From the IMG/VR virus record IMGVR_UViG_3300046791_000574, positions 1 through 37,680 of that record: DNA of 37,680 bases; one strand, 5' to 3'. Shown piece after piece: positions 21,586 to 30,366 of this stretch; position 1 is the first letter of the stretch, and each line of letters begins with the position of its first letter. The position numbers and the translations under genes are program-made. Origin of the DNA: a virus. A model generated the notes under the pieces. That model was not told where the DNA came from. It saw nothing but the letters and a program-made list of their open reading frames with translations, and did not search any database.

Positions 21586-21821
21586 GGCCTCTTCCGCGGC
21601 AGGCGGCGCGCGGCATCCCCGATCAGCTCGTTGCCGTGCTCCTGCAGCGCCGCGCCGCCCTTCCCTGCCGCGGCATCGATGGCGCTCGAGCGCGCCTCCG
21701 CAGCGGCCTGGCGGCGCGCGCCGGCGGCGCCGCGGTGGCGCTGGAACCAGCCATAGACGGCGATGCCCCCGATCGACAGCGCCGCCCCAGCCAGGGTGAC
21801 GAGGACTCCCTCGAGGTTCAC
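21582..21821 (-). CDS. Small N-terminally anchored lysis-block protein
   Basis: 79 residues from the GTG at 21821 (GTGA overlap with the holin stop). One membrane segment at about 5-25 (GVLVTLAGAALSIGGIAVYGW) is followed by an Ala/Arg-rich helix, an i-spanin-like or antiholin-like layout. Position between the holin and the secreted protein supports a lysis role. Not assignable to a family. Confidence 0.55.
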   Translation of the reverse strand: MNLEGVLVTLAGAALSIGGIAVYGWFQRHRGAAGARRQAAAEARSSAIDAAAGKGGAALQEHGNELIGDAARRLPRKRP

Positions 21822-22276
21822 GACCCACCTCCGGCCGGCGGCGGCGGATCGCCGAGGACCTTTGCCTTGACGGTGGCCACCGCCGTATCGGCCAGCGTGC
21901 GCGCCGCCTCGTTGTCGACCTCGGGCCAGAACTTCTCGACGAAATGGTTAAGGAGCTGCGCGCCGGCGGCGCCGAGGAGCGCCCACATCATCGCGCGCGC
22001 CCAGGATGTCGGACCCTCGCCGAGATCGAGCACGCCATCGGTGTGCAGCCGATAGAAGAGGAACCAGCAGACCGCGAACGACAGCAGCGGCCGCGTCGCC
22101 CGGAAGGGCGCCTCGACCCAGCGAAGCCCTGGCAGCCGCAGCGCTGGGCCGACGAGCCACCCGAAGCCGATCCAGACGCCCAGGCTGCAGACGGCCGCGA
22201 GCACGAGCGGCTTCCCGTGGGCGCGGATCATCTCGCCGAACAGTGCGGTCGCATCGTTGGTCAGCGTCTCGAGCAT
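21818..22276 (-). CDS. Holin-like protein with three membrane segments
   Basis: 152 residues, ATG at 22276 with GGAGGA upstream. Three candidate transmembrane segments: about 23-45 (LVLAAVCSLGVWIGFGWLVG), 62-78 (RPLLSFAVCWFLFYRL) and 93-110 (ARAMMWALLGAAGAQLL), then a polar C-terminal tail with a Pro/Gly end. Three segments fit a class I holin, which permeabilises the inner membrane to release the endolysin. The gene is 3' of the endolysin, in a cassette of small membrane and secreted proteins. Call rests on topology and context. Confidence 0.6.
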   Translation of the reverse strand: MLETLTNDATALFGEMIRAHGKPLVLAAVCSLGVWIGFGWLVGPALRLPGLRWVEAPFRATRPLLSFAVCWFLFYRLHTDGVLDLGEGPTSWARAMMWALLGAAGAQLLNHFVEKFWPEVDNEAARTLADTAVATVKAKVLGDPPPPAGGGS

Positions 22277-22279
22277 CGC

Positions 22280-22699
22280 TCAGTCCTCCCGCGCCGCGGG
22301 CGCGTGAACGTCCAGACGAGGCGCCGCGAAGGCGGTGCCGAACAGGATCGAAGGAAGCGGCCCCAAGGCGGCGGAAGGGATGGATCCGACGACCACCGGC
22401 GCACCGATGCACCCCTCATCGATGATCTTCTGGGCGCCCGGCGGCTCCAGCCAGCCATTCGTCCGGCTCGTCGCCGTCATCCACCAGATGCCCGCGAGCT
22501 GCACCTCGCAGTCGCGCCTCTGGCGGTTCTTGATCGACGCGAGGTCGAGCTCGATGGCGGCGACGCGCCGGTCGCCACGGAGGACGAAAAGGCCGATCGG
22601 GATCGACCAGCTCAGGAACCACCCTCCCGGCGCGCCGAGCGCGATGCCGAGCAGGAGCGTCGGGCCCCACTTCCTGGTCAGTTCGCGGATGGCGTTCAC
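22280..22699 (-). CDS. Membrane protein of the lysis block
   Basis: 139 residues from the GTG at 22699, overlapping the endolysin stop as GTGA. A hydrophobic region at about 13-40 (one long or two short membrane segments) is followed by a charged helix (RRVAAIELDLASIKNRQRRD) and a soluble C-terminal domain with two Cys and several Gly/Pro turns. It could be an inner-membrane spanin partner or an antiholin. No family recognised. Confidence 0.5.
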   Translation of the reverse strand: MNAIRELTRKWGPTLLLGIALGAPGGWFLSWSIPIGLFVLRGDRRVAAIELDLASIKNRQRRDCEVQLAGIWWMTATSRTNGWLEPPGAQKIIDEGCIGAPVVVGSIPSAALGPLPSILFGTAFAAPRLDVHAPAARED

Positions 22700-23223
22700 G
22701 CGCGTCTCCCGGCCGCATAGCCGTCGTAGAGGATGCGGACCGCCTTTTTGTACTCGACCGGATCGATCGAGTCGCGCGCCGTCCCGCTGTTCCAGGCGTC
22801 GAAGACGTCCTCGACCGTTTCGTCGTTGAACCGGTCGAGCACCCGCGCGTTGATGTGGGCGGCGACATAGGGACCGGACACGACAGGGTCGCGCAGCCGA
22901 ACCGGGTCTCCCTCGTAGCCGCGCAGGAGGGCGGTCGGAAACATGATCTGCCATGGTCCCCAGGATGAATGCGCTGCGCAGCCCCAGAGGAAGTCATGCC
23001 GCTCCATCGCGGGCGTGTGGTACTTGCCCTTGTAGCAGTACGACAGCTCGTGCAGGGATGCGCGCCATCGGCCGAGGCGGCGCAGCTCGTGCTGCGCGAT
23101 GGCCCGCAGGATGGCGACGGGATCGATGGTCGGAGGGACGTGGAGGAGCGGCGCATTCATGGCGATCGCGTTCGCCAGCGAACGCTCGATCTCCAGCTCG
23201 ATGGCCTGCTCGTCGACCGTCAT
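22696..23223 (-). CDS. Endolysin, transglycosylase (SLT) type
   Basis: 175 residues from the ATG at 23223 (ATGA overlap). The lysozyme-like fold is recognisable by PVAILRAIAQHELRR with catalytic Glu candidate E46, the SSWGPWQIMFPTA motif (86-98) equivalent to the SxGLMQI box of soluble lytic transglycosylases, then VAAHINARVLDRF and DAWNSG (142-147), equivalent to AYNxG. It would cleave the glycan chains of peptidoglycan. There is no signal peptide, so it needs the holin for access. Neighbouring holin-like and membrane genes complete a lysis cassette. Confidence 0.85.
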   Translation of the reverse strand: MTVDEQAIELEIERSLANAIAMNAPLLHVPPTIDPVAILRAIAQHELRRLGRWRASLHELSYCYKGKYHTPAMERHDFLWGCAAHSSWGPWQIMFPTALLRGYEGDPVRLRDPVVSGPYVAAHINARVLDRFNDETVEDVFDAWNSGTARDSIDPVEYKKAVRILYDGYAAGRRA

Positions 23224-23390
23224 ATCGGCCTCGGCCAGCGGCTCGCCGGGACCACTTCCCACTCGAGCGTCCTGCGGGTCTCGGTATCGATGGTCCGGAC
23301 TAGCACGCGACCGCAGGTGATAGCGAACGCCGTGTTGAGCAGACCGAGCCACGTCCAGCCGCGAATCCAGAAGCGATCGCGCAGCCTCAT
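23220..23390 (-). CDS. Tiny membrane-associated protein
   Basis: 56 residues from the ATG at 23390. A basic start (MRLRDRFWIRG) is followed by one hydrophobic segment (WTWLGLLNTAFAITCGRVLV, about 12-31) and a polar tail. Bracketed by ATGA overlaps, so translation is credible. Function unknown; a pinholin or antiholin is possible by size alone. Confidence 0.45.
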   Translation of the reverse strand: MRLRDRFWIRGWTWLGLLNTAFAITCGRVLVRTIDTETRRTLEWEVVPASRWPRPI

Positions 23391-23713
23391 GCGTTGGTCA
23401 CCTCTCCGCCGCGGACATAGCCGTGCCAACGGCAGCCGGACAGCAGAAGGATCGACGACGACCCGGCCACGAGGGTCAGGTCATCGAACCCGGTCCCTTC
23501 GAACTCCCACCTCCCGGGCACCGGGTTGGTCGTCTGCGGGACGTGCGGTCGCCAGCAGATGATCTGATGCGTGCCGACCCGTCCGGCATTCGCCTTGAAG
23601 CAGATAGGGCAGAGGAACATGACCCCGTCGGCCTCAGCGAAGGCGACGCCCATCGTGTGCGACTCGTCGCTGTTCCTCTTGAGGAACACCGGATCGAGGT
23701 CCAGGAGCCTCAT
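23387..23713 (-). CDS. DUF6527-like small zinc-site protein
   Basis: 108 residues from the ATG at 23713. The segment VMFLCPICFK (CxxC about 35-38), THQIICW, then GRWEFEGTGFDDLTL and a C-terminal CRWHGYVRGGEVTNA reproduces the layout of DUF6527-type phage proteins found in tail and lysis regions of many temperate phages. The Cys and His residues suggest a bound metal. Biochemical role is not known to me. Confidence 0.6.
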   Translation of the reverse strand: MRLLDLDPVFLKRNSDESHTMGVAFAEADGVMFLCPICFKANAGRVGTHQIICWRPHVPQTTNPVPGRWEFEGTGFDDLTLVAGSSSILLLSGCRWHGYVRGGEVTNA

Positions 23714-23985
23714 GGCGCGCCCCCCATATCGGGGCTCTGCGCCCGCGCGGTCGCCTGAGCCGCGGCGCTCGGATAGAGCAGCGGGTGGTAGGCGCCCGGC
23801 CACTCGATCAGCTCTTCCGGGAGATCGACGTCCAGCGAGAGGGGCCCAACGAAGTCGGTGCCGGCGACCCGGCAACGCGCCGCGGCCGCGGCCTCGGAGC
23901 TGTAGATCCCTAGGACCTCCCACGCCGAGGCCTTCGAAGGCCCCCGATAATCGTGGGTGCGCGCAGCGACCCAGACCTGCGTCAT
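23710..23985 (-). CDS. Small conserved-looking protein, function unknown
   Basis: 91 residues from the ATG at 23985 (ATGA overlap). The start TQVWVAARTHDYRGPSKASAWEVLGIYSSEAAAAARCRVAG resembles small 'VWVVxxxH...VxGVFxSxxxA' phage proteins (DUF7336-like in style), probably an alpha/beta fold. It lies between the tail and lysis blocks. No catalytic motif is visible. Confidence 0.5.
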   Translation of the reverse strand: MTQVWVAARTHDYRGPSKASAWEVLGIYSSEAAAAARCRVAGTDFVGPLSLDVDLPEELIEWPGAYHPLLYPSAAAQATARAQSPDMGGAP

Positions 23986-24311
23986 GGCGCGCAACCCTCC
24001 GCGGCACAGGAGCCGAAGTCGTTGTAGGCCAGAGGGCAGCCGAACAGAAACACGGCCCCCGGCGGCGGCTCGAGGAAGTCCTCCAGCGTCGCCGAGATCG
24101 CTGTCCCAACGTCCCAGACTCCCCGCGACAGCATCACCGCGCACTCTTGCTGCCGGCCGTCCTCACCGACAAGGCAGCCGCCATCCGTGTAGGCCACCAT
24201 CGCCCTGACCTGATACGGCACCTGATACCGGACGTGCTCCGGATGCAGCAGGGTCGAGCCGTCGCACAGCGCCACCGGCGGCAGCCAGGAGAGCGTCCAG
24301 AGTAAGAGCAC
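23982..24311 (-). CDS. Small Cys-containing protein with a short hydrophobic start
   Basis: 109 residues from the GTG at 24311, which shares a base with the tailspike stop (TAGTG). The first 15 residues (LLLWTLSWLPPVAL) look like a short signal sequence but lack positive charge; the VALC site is a poor lipobox. Six further Cys lie in the rest, including paired positions near the C-terminus (FGSCAAEGCAP). Possibly secreted and disulfide-bonded. Its link to the tailspike by stop-start overlap may mean co-function. No family recognised. Confidence 0.45.
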   Translation of the reverse strand: MLLLWTLSWLPPVALCDGSTLLHPEHVRYQVPYQVRAMVAYTDGGCLVGEDGRQQECAVMLSRGVWDVGTAISATLEDFLEPPPGAVFLFGCPLAYNDFGSCAAEGCAP

Positions 24312-26347
24312 TAGACGCAGCTCCCCGTTGCGTTCGTGATCTCCCAGGTGTTCGCAGCCTTGCAGTAACAGTCGGCCCCGCTCGTGTCGGCGTAGCGGTC
24401 CCCGATGCTGCACGTGCTGGGAGCTGTCGCGAGCGGCGTGTTGCGAATGACGCCGGTCGTCAGCGGCGAGTTGAAGACCTTGAGCGTTCCGCCCCCGGCC
24501 GAGTATTTCCCCTCGTGGCGCACGCCATAGAGGTCCACCGAGAACCCGGACGCCGTCTCTGCGGTGTCCACATCGTAGCTATTCGTCGTGTCCCCGCCGA
24601 CCCGCCGGATGCTGCCGCCATGCATCGAGACGTTCCAGCCCGCATGGTCGGCATCGGCCGGGACCTTGATTCCGACCAGATCGACGGTGGTGCCGGCGCC
24701 GTACATGTCGATGTCTGTCCCGGTGAGCGAGATCAGCAGGGGATTTGTTGGCGCGCCGGGTTCGGTCGCCGTATCAATCACCCTGAGTGCGCCAGTGTTC
24801 GACGCATGCGTCGACTGCATATAGATCCGACTCCCGGAGATGGCGATTCGCGGCTGAATAGTCCCCGTCGATCCGGACGAAGTCGAACCGATGACCCACG
24901 CCCCACAGTTGGCGCAGTTCATCGTTTGCCGCACCCAAAACACCGCACCGGAGACGTCGATCTCAATGTTCGGGTTGGTCCAGTTGAAGACCGTGATTGG
25001 CTGATTGGCCCCGACGTTCGTGTTGTCGCCGACGAAGGTGTCGCCAGACGAGATAAATCGATCATCGCGCCCGAGGAACAGACCATCCCAACACGTCTGC
25101 CAGATGTTGCCCTGCGAGTACCAGGTGATCGCACTCAGGGCGTTCGACCCGGCATCGTGCAGGGTGTCAACGGTGCAGTCGGTCAGGTCTCCGACGATGC
25201 TGTTCCTGACGTAGAAGGTCGTCGGCACCGTGTTCGCCGTGCCACCGCGTAGAGGAGCGATCTGGCCGACGAATGTTAGGTTCGATATTCCTGCGCCGGT
25301 GATGTCCGCACCGATCGCGATCGTCCCATCGATGACCACCGACCCAGGCGGGCCGAGGCCGACAACCTGCACATAGGCTTTGCTGAGAGTAAAGATCGTC
25401 GCATTCCCATAGGTGCCCGGAAGCATGTAGACGGTATAGGGCTTCGTGATCGCGTTATCGCTGATGCTGGCGAGCGCCAGGTCGATCGACGTGTAACGAC
25501 AGGTAGAGCAGACGAGGCGGCTCTGTCCGTTCGTCGTCGGGATGTCGTAGAGCGTCGTCCCGCTGTCAGGTGAAAACGACGGGTATCCGAGCGCAAAGTT
25601 AAAGCGCCTGGCCCCTTCGGTGAGCGTATTCGGCGAGCTCGTCAGATAGGACGGGAACCGCATCTCGCCGTCCATGACCTGGAAGATCGACTTCAGCCCG
25701 GAGTTGTTCGCCTGTCCGGTGATGGTCGTCCCAGAACCGGAGCAGCCGCAGTTCACCGTCGCGGTCCCGATGGCGCTGTAGATGCCGGCCCCCGAGCCGC
25801 AGGTCTTCACGACCGTCGGCGCATCGGTGATGTTGATATAGGCCGGCGCCCAGTGCGATGCGGTCGGTGGGAAGTCTGCCGGCCGCGTCAGCGGGATGTT
25901 CTTGCTCGTCGCCCACCCTGTTTGATTGGATGTGAACGGGGAGAGCGCCGTCTGGCCGCCCCGGTTGTAGTATGCCGCCCCGAACTGCCACGTCTTCGAT
26001 CCAAGGCACCCGCTGACCCCGGTCGGGGTGCCGACGGTGGGCGCCGTCGGCGGGTTGGGCATCGTGTAGTCGATCTGCGTCTGGGCCAACGGCACGCTGC
26101 CGGTGGCGCCCGAGAGGAGAGGGCCTGACCCGGAGAGCTGTGTGTTGGGGCCTCCCGATGCCGTGCTGTCGAAAATGGTGTGCGTCGTCAGCCCGGCGCC
26201 GAAGCTCTGTAGCACCGAATAGACCCACTGGCGCCCCTGCAGCACGGCGGGCGTGATCGTGTTCGGGCTCGACTGCGACAGCAGCGGCACCGCCGTCACC
26301 AGCAGCAGCACCACGCCCAGGGCCCAGATTGCTCGACGGCTTCTCAT
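24311..26347 (-). CDS. Tailspike / receptor-binding protein with beta-helix and N-terminal signal peptide
   Basis: 678 residues, ATG at 26347 with GAGGAGCG upstream. Residues 1-26 form a textbook Sec signal (RRAIWALGVVLLLVTAVPLLSQ). Residues about 270-600 have short repeated strands with Gly/Asn/Asp turns (TYGNATIFTLSKAYVQVVGLG, SVVIDGTIAIGADITGAGISNLTFVG, and similar), the look of a right-handed parallel beta-helix as in pectin-lyase-like tailspikes that bind or degrade surface polysaccharide. The C-terminal 35 residues hold a Cys-rich cap (CSIGDRYADTSGADCYC). Tail proteins normally assemble in the cytoplasm, so the signal peptide is odd. It lies after the fibre gene at the end of the tail block. 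Confidence 0.75.
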   Translation of the reverse strand: MRSRRAIWALGVVLLLVTAVPLLSQSSPNTITPAVLQGRQWVYSVLQSFGAGLTTHTIFDSTASGGPNTQLSGSGPLLSGATGSVPLAQTQIDYTMPNPPTAPTVGTPTGVSGCLGSKTWQFGAAYYNRGGQTALSPFTSNQTGWATSKNIPLTRPADFPPTASHWAPAYINITDAPTVVKTCGSGAGIYSAIGTATVNCGCSGSGTTITGQANNSGLKSIFQVMDGEMRFPSYLTSSPNTLTEGARRFNFALGYPSFSPDSGTTLYDIPTTNGQSRLVCSTCRYTSIDLALASISDNAITKPYTVYMLPGTYGNATIFTLSKAYVQVVGLGPPGSVVIDGTIAIGADITGAGISNLTFVGQIAPLRGGTANTVPTTFYVRNSIVGDLTDCTVDTLHDAGSNALSAITWYSQGNIWQTCWDGLFLGRDDRFISSGDTFVGDNTNVGANQPITVFNWTNPNIEIDVSGAVFWVRQTMNCANCGAWVIGSTSSGSTGTIQPRIAISGSRIYMQSTHASNTGALRVIDTATEPGAPTNPLLISLTGTDIDMYGAGTTVDLVGIKVPADADHAGWNVSMHGGSIRRVGGDTTNSYDVDTAETASGFSVDLYGVRHEGKYSAGGGTLKVFNSPLTTGVIRNTPLATAPSTCSIGDRYADTSGADCYCKAANTWEITNATGSCV

Positions 26348-26357
26348 CGCTCGCTCC

Positions 26358-27209
26358 TCACGCTGCATCCACAAGCGCATCCACGGCCAGGCGGCACCGA
26401 TCGGCATCGACCTGGAATGCGGTGGTCCCAGCCCCGCCTCCACCCACGTGCGACTGGATCGCGGCAATCACCCCCATGAGTCGGCGCGATGTCGGCAGAC
26501 TCGTCGTGAACGTCTCCTTCAGGACGCCGTCGATGTAGCACTTCGCCCGGTTGCTCGGGCTGTCCGTGAACTCGATGTAGGGTTCGAACCAGGTGTCGGC
26601 CGAGGTGCGCGCGAAGTTGCTGCCGTTGACCTGCGAGCCGTTGTCGCGTGTGACGAACCGGAAGTTGGACGTGTCCGGCATCTCGAGCCAGATGCCGCTG
26701 TTCGGCGAGGACCCGGGCGTCAGGTCGGTGACCAGGCCCCAGACGTTGTGGGCCTCCTTGTTCGCCCGCTGCCCCCGCCATTTCGTTCGCGCCCGATAGG
26801 TGACCGGCCGGGTCGAATCGTTGAAAACGAAGTCCTGCAGGCTCAGCAGGATCGAGTAGCGGCTGTTCGTGGACGCATCGTCGGCGTCCAAGCGCAGCAC
26901 GCTGAACGCCGGCGAGCTCGGCAGGGCCACATCTGGAGTTCCGGCCCCGCCGCTCTGGAGCAGAGCCCAGATGCCGCGCCCGTCGAATCTCACCCTGGTC
27001 GACAGTGAACCGACGCCTCCTGCCTCGATAAACCGCCCCGCCGGGCCGTTGAAGTGGTCGGTCACGAGGATGCCGGTCTCGAGCTGGCCCACGCGCCCGT
27101 TGAGGTTGTCGAAGTCGTCCTTCATCTTCCGGAAGAACGCCTGGCGCAGCAGCGCCTTGTAGGCCGTCTCCGGCGTCGTGAAGGCCGCGAAGTCGGGCCA
27201 GGAGGACAT
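26358..27209 (-). CDS. Tail fibre protein, jelly-roll type
   Basis: 283 residues, starting at a TGATG overlap with the tail-hub gene. An N-terminal helix (KALLRQAFFRKMKDDFDNLNGRVGQLE) looks like a trimerising coiled coil that attaches to the tail tip. The rest is beta-rich with a lectin/LamG-like pattern (FDGRGIWALLQSG, YRARTKWRG, NFRFVTRDNGSQVNG, WFEPYIEFTDSPSNRAKCYIDGVLKETFTTS), suggesting carbohydrate binding. Probably an adhesion fibre working with the tailspike. Confidence 0.65.
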   Translation of the reverse strand: MSSWPDFAAFTTPETAYKALLRQAFFRKMKDDFDNLNGRVGQLETGILVTDHFNGPAGRFIEAGGVGSLSTRVRFDGRGIWALLQSGGAGTPDVALPSSPAFSVLRLDADDASTNSRYSILLSLQDFVFNDSTRPVTYRARTKWRGQRANKEAHNVWGLVTDLTPGSSPNSGIWLEMPDTSNFRFVTRDNGSQVNGSNFARTSADTWFEPYIEFTDSPSNRAKCYIDGVLKETFTTSLPTSRRLMGVIAAIQSHVGGGGAGTTAFQVDADRCRLAVDALVDAA

Positions 27210-28882
27210 CAGGCCACCTCGAAGAACAGGGCGCCATCGGCGAACGTCGTGCCGGCGTCGTCCCCGATGTAGGCGTACTCCTTCTCAGCGGCGCTGGCAG
27301 TGTCGTAGGTGAGCGCGGCGGCGTCGTCTCCTATCCAGGCGGCCCGGTTATAGCCGGCGTCGATCAGGTCGAACTGGACGACGGCCGCCTCTGGCCGCTC
27401 GACGCGCTCCACCACCTCGAGGCGGACGGCCGAGTAGCCACGCGCCCCCGTCCTGTGGTTCGGGATCCGGCTGTGGGAGAAGATGACGACGTCGCCGAGC
27501 TCGATCGCCTTCTTATGGATCCCGCAGACGACCGTCAGCGTGGGCGGCACGATCAGGTAGCGACGGATCAGGTTGGCCGCCAGCTGCTCGCCGAGCCGCG
27601 TGGCCTGCAGGTCGCTCTGCAGCCCTGACTCCTCGAGCTCGACGGCTCCCCGCTCCTTCGTCAGGGCCTGATCGGCCGTGTCCTCGAGAAGAACCGACGC
27701 CGGCGGGAAGCCGCGCTCGATGTCGAAGTCGTAGCCGATCTTCACCCGGTTGACGTGCAGCTTGAAGTCTCGCCCCCATCGCCAGGACGCCACGTCGGCC
27801 TCGGTGATCGTCGGCAGGCCCACGCCGGCCTCATCCGGCCAGGCCGGGCGGTAGAGTCGCAGGCTGAATCGACCATCTCCCCGCAGCCGCGGGTAGCCCA
27901 GGAGGCGGTAGAAGCGCTGCTCGAGGAACCGGAACCCCTGCGAGCTCTGGCGCAGCTCGAAGCGCCAGATGTCGTTCGGCATGACCCGGTCGCGTTCCTT
28001 CACCATGTCGGCCGCATCGATCATCGAGGCCGGAACGCCGAGGCCGGTCGGCATCCCGACCGCCTCCTCGAGCGGGAAGGTCGCGTTCCCGAAATCCCCC
28101 GTCAGGAGGGCGTAGATCAGGTTGACCGGATTGCCCTGCAGGATCGTGGTCGCCCATCGGATTGGATCCCCGGCGGCGTAGGAGCTGGCCAGGGAGGCAC
28201 CGAGCTGCCACTTCAGGTAGATCGTCGCGCCGACCACGCCGGCGACCTCGATCTTCTCCTCATCGCCCTCGTACCCGCCGGCGGTGGAGGGCCCCAGGAA
28301 GAGCTTGTCGCCCTCCGAGAGTCCGGGGATATTCGCTGCGACCACGAACTTGTCGCCGGCCGTCGCCGCGACACCGAGCCGGTCGCTGTATCGCTGCAGC
28401 CCCGAGGCCTCCGCGTTCACGCACAGGTCCTCGTTCTGGGCCCGCTTCACGTCGACCACCGTGAAGGTGTATGTGACCCCGTCCTCGTCGAGCGCGACGT
28501 CGCTGATCTGGGCCAGCGCCACCGGAGCGAAGTCGCTCTCCGCCATCCCCGCCTCGCCCTCGTAGATGGTCACGTTCCGGTTTAGGAGGCTCGGGACCGT
28601 CGGGCTGGTCTTGTCGGTGCTGACCAGGTCGGTGATCTCGCCGGCGGTATCGACGATCTTCAGGTCGCTGATGCGGAGGGTCGCCTTCCCTTGCAGTGGG
28701 CTGAGCGTCTGTCCGATCTCGGTCGGGACCCGCATGTAGGGCTTCTTCGTCACCCCGGCCCCGGCCACGGGCGCGGTCGAGAAATGCTTCGTCGTCAGGC
28801 CCTCGATGGCGATGTAGTAGACCGGCGCCTGCTCGCGCTCGGCCTTCCGGGCCGCCCAGGTGGCATTTGGGATGTAAACCAT
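27209..28882 (-). CDS. Tail-tip hub / minor tail protein
   Basis: 557 residues from the ATG at 28882 (TGATG overlap). Long beta-rich segments (PYMRVPTEIGQTLSPLQGK, ATLRISDLKIVDTAGEITDL, AQISDVALDEDGVTYTF), an aromatic/Arg-rich middle (RFELRQSSQGFRFLEQRFYRLLGYPRLRGDGRFSL), and a C-terminal region with VVCGIHKKAIELGDVVIFSHSRIP that resembles the hub domains of siphophage tail-tip proteins. Position after the distal-tail-like gene and before the fibre gives the expected Dit-hub-fibre order. Family identity would need profile search. Confidence 0.6.
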   Translation of the reverse strand: MVYIPNATWAARKAEREQAPVYYIAIEGLTTKHFSTAPVAGAGVTKKPYMRVPTEIGQTLSPLQGKATLRISDLKIVDTAGEITDLVSTDKTSPTVPSLLNRNVTIYEGEAGMAESDFAPVALAQISDVALDEDGVTYTFTVVDVKRAQNEDLCVNAEASGLQRYSDRLGVAATAGDKFVVAANIPGLSEGDKLFLGPSTAGGYEGDEEKIEVAGVVGATIYLKWQLGASLASSYAAGDPIRWATTILQGNPVNLIYALLTGDFGNATFPLEEAVGMPTGLGVPASMIDAADMVKERDRVMPNDIWRFELRQSSQGFRFLEQRFYRLLGYPRLRGDGRFSLRLYRPAWPDEAGVGLPTITEADVASWRWGRDFKLHVNRVKIGYDFDIERGFPPASVLLEDTADQALTKERGAVELEESGLQSDLQATRLGEQLAANLIRRYLIVPPTLTVVCGIHKKAIELGDVVIFSHSRIPNHRTGARGYSAVRLEVVERVERPEAAVVQFDLIDAGYNRAAWIGDDAAALTYDTASAAEKEYAYIGDDAGTTFADGALFFEVA

Positions 28883-29982
28883 CAGGAGCGGTCCTCTTCG
28901 CACTGGTGGTCGAAGCCGTAGGTCACGCCCGGGTTCTCTTCGGCCGGCCGGTCGGTGTCGAGGCTGACGAGCTTCGGGAAGTAGTCCTGGCTCCGGAAGA
29001 CGTCCCCGGTCACGTAGGTAAACTTCAGGTTCGCCAGGGCGGTCGCCTTGACGTTCGTGGTGATGGTGTCGACCTGGATGATCTCCTCGTTGTGCCCGCC
29101 GGCCTGGCGCAGGCGGTACTTCCGGCCGACCACCACGCTGCTGGTGTTCGCCAGCGGGATGTCCTTCTGCCCGGCCGCGGCGCCGCCGCTGAGCGCCAGG
29201 TCCACGACGTCGGCGCTGTCGAGGGCGAAGGCGTACGGGTTCCCCTGCACCGCCCAGGCCCACCAGGCGACCAACGAATCCCAGAAGGCGACGTCCTGGA
29301 ACCGGCTCAGCTGGATCCGGAGGCGCCGGAAGCTCGCCAGGAGGTTGGTCGCATGCGTGACGCCGTGGCTGCGCGCCATCGATCGGTCGCTCACCGGCTG
29401 GTTCGAGTAGCCGGTCAGCGGCCCCGGGAAGTCGAGGCTGTTGCCGTTCCAGGTAAGCCGCGGGTTGGCCATCAGGATCGGCACCTGGAGAATGTCCGCG
29501 ACCGGGTCGCCGAAGCCGAAGCGGACCTTGCCGGCGCCGGCGCCGCCGCCCACGGAGTTGTCGCGCGTCCACTGGAACAGCACCCGCAACCGATCCCCGG
29601 TCGTCGGGCCGGTCTGCGCCAGGGTCGTTCCGTTGAAGACGTGCACCCCGGTCGAGCCGAGGACCTGCGGCGCGGTCGTGCCGGCATACGCCTCGATCGG
29701 CGCGCCGGCGCCGCTGACCCGGAAGAGGGCGAGCGCCAGGCTGAGCTTCGGGTTCGCGACGGTGACATCGACCTGGGCGCGCCAGGCCCCCACGGGCCAG
29801 TCGCTCGAGCCTGGCTGGTTCGCTGGGCTGAAGAAGTAGTCGGTCTCCATCGAATCGAAGGGGACGTCGACCTCGGTCTCGCCGGTGTTCTCGACGTAGC
29901 GCAGGAGGCGGCTGGTGAAGTTCGCCCCGCCCGGGAGATCGCTCGGCGTGTCGTCCCACGCCCAGACCCAGGGCGCCTGCAC
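28882..29982 (-). CDS. Distal-tail-like minor tail protein
   Basis: 366 residues from the GTG at 29982. The first part (to about 165) is beta-rich with alternating hydrophobics (WRAQVDVTVANPKLSLALALFRV, DRLRVLFQWTRDN), a jelly-roll pattern. The second part (RLTWNGNSLDFPGPLTGYSN, LRIQLSRFQDVAFWDSLVAWWAWAVQGNPYAFALDS, then IPLANTSSVVVGRKYRLR) matches structural tail-tip proteins that connect the tube to the hub. Gene order supports this. Overlaps the hub gene by TGATG. Confidence 0.55.
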   Translation of the reverse strand: MQAPWVWAWDDTPSDLPGGANFTSRLLRYVENTGETEVDVPFDSMETDYFFSPANQPGSSDWPVGAWRAQVDVTVANPKLSLALALFRVSGAGAPIEAYAGTTAPQVLGSTGVHVFNGTTLAQTGPTTGDRLRVLFQWTRDNSVGGGAGAGKVRFGFGDPVADILQVPILMANPRLTWNGNSLDFPGPLTGYSNQPVSDRSMARSHGVTHATNLLASFRRLRIQLSRFQDVAFWDSLVAWWAWAVQGNPYAFALDSADVVDLALSGGAAAGQKDIPLANTSSVVVGRKYRLRQAGGHNEEIIQVDTITTNVKATALANLKFTYVTGDVFRSQDYFPKLVSLDTDRPAEENPGVTYGFDHQCEEDRS

Positions 29983-29983
29983 G

Positions 29984-30343
29984 TCAGATCGTCCGCCACG
30001 TCGTCCCGTCCCATGAGGAGTGCGCCCCACTGTCGGTGGCGATGTAGAGGCACGGCGTCGCCGGCGTCGCCGGGCGGTCCGCCGCGGCGCCGGCGAGGAT
30101 CTGCTCGACCCGGACGACGGCGCGCGCTTCCTGGTCATCCCACGAGCTGGTGAGCCCCGACCCCTCGAACTTCAACGGCCCGACCCCCAGCTCGTCGGCG
30201 CGATCGCGCTCGATGACCCGGACGGTGGCGCGCGCCGCCTCGGCGCTGGCGCGGTTCCGGATCGCCGCCGTCGCCTGGTCGACCGGGCCGGGCGTCGCCG
30301 GCCCGCCCCCGCCCCCCGTCTCTCCTGGATTCTGGAGAGGCAT
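29984..30343 (-). CDS. Small tail-tip protein with fibre-type C-terminus
   Basis: 119 residues from the ATG at 30343 (GGAGG about 7 bases upstream). Gly-rich start, a helix (AAIRNRASAEAARATVRVIERDRADELG), and an end CLYIATDSGAHSSWDGTTWRTI that is the common tip motif of phage fibres and collars. This is the first gene after the plus-strand PDZ gene interrupts the tail operon, so its transcription depends on read-through under that gene. Confidence 0.55.
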   Translation of the reverse strand: MPLQNPGETGGGGGPATPGPVDQATAAIRNRASAEAARATVRVIERDRADELGVGPLKFEGSGLTSSWDDQEARAVVRVEQILAGAAADRPATPATPCLYIATDSGAHSSWDGTTWRTI

Positions 30344-30366
30344 CAGGCGGCCTCCGCCAGAAGGCC

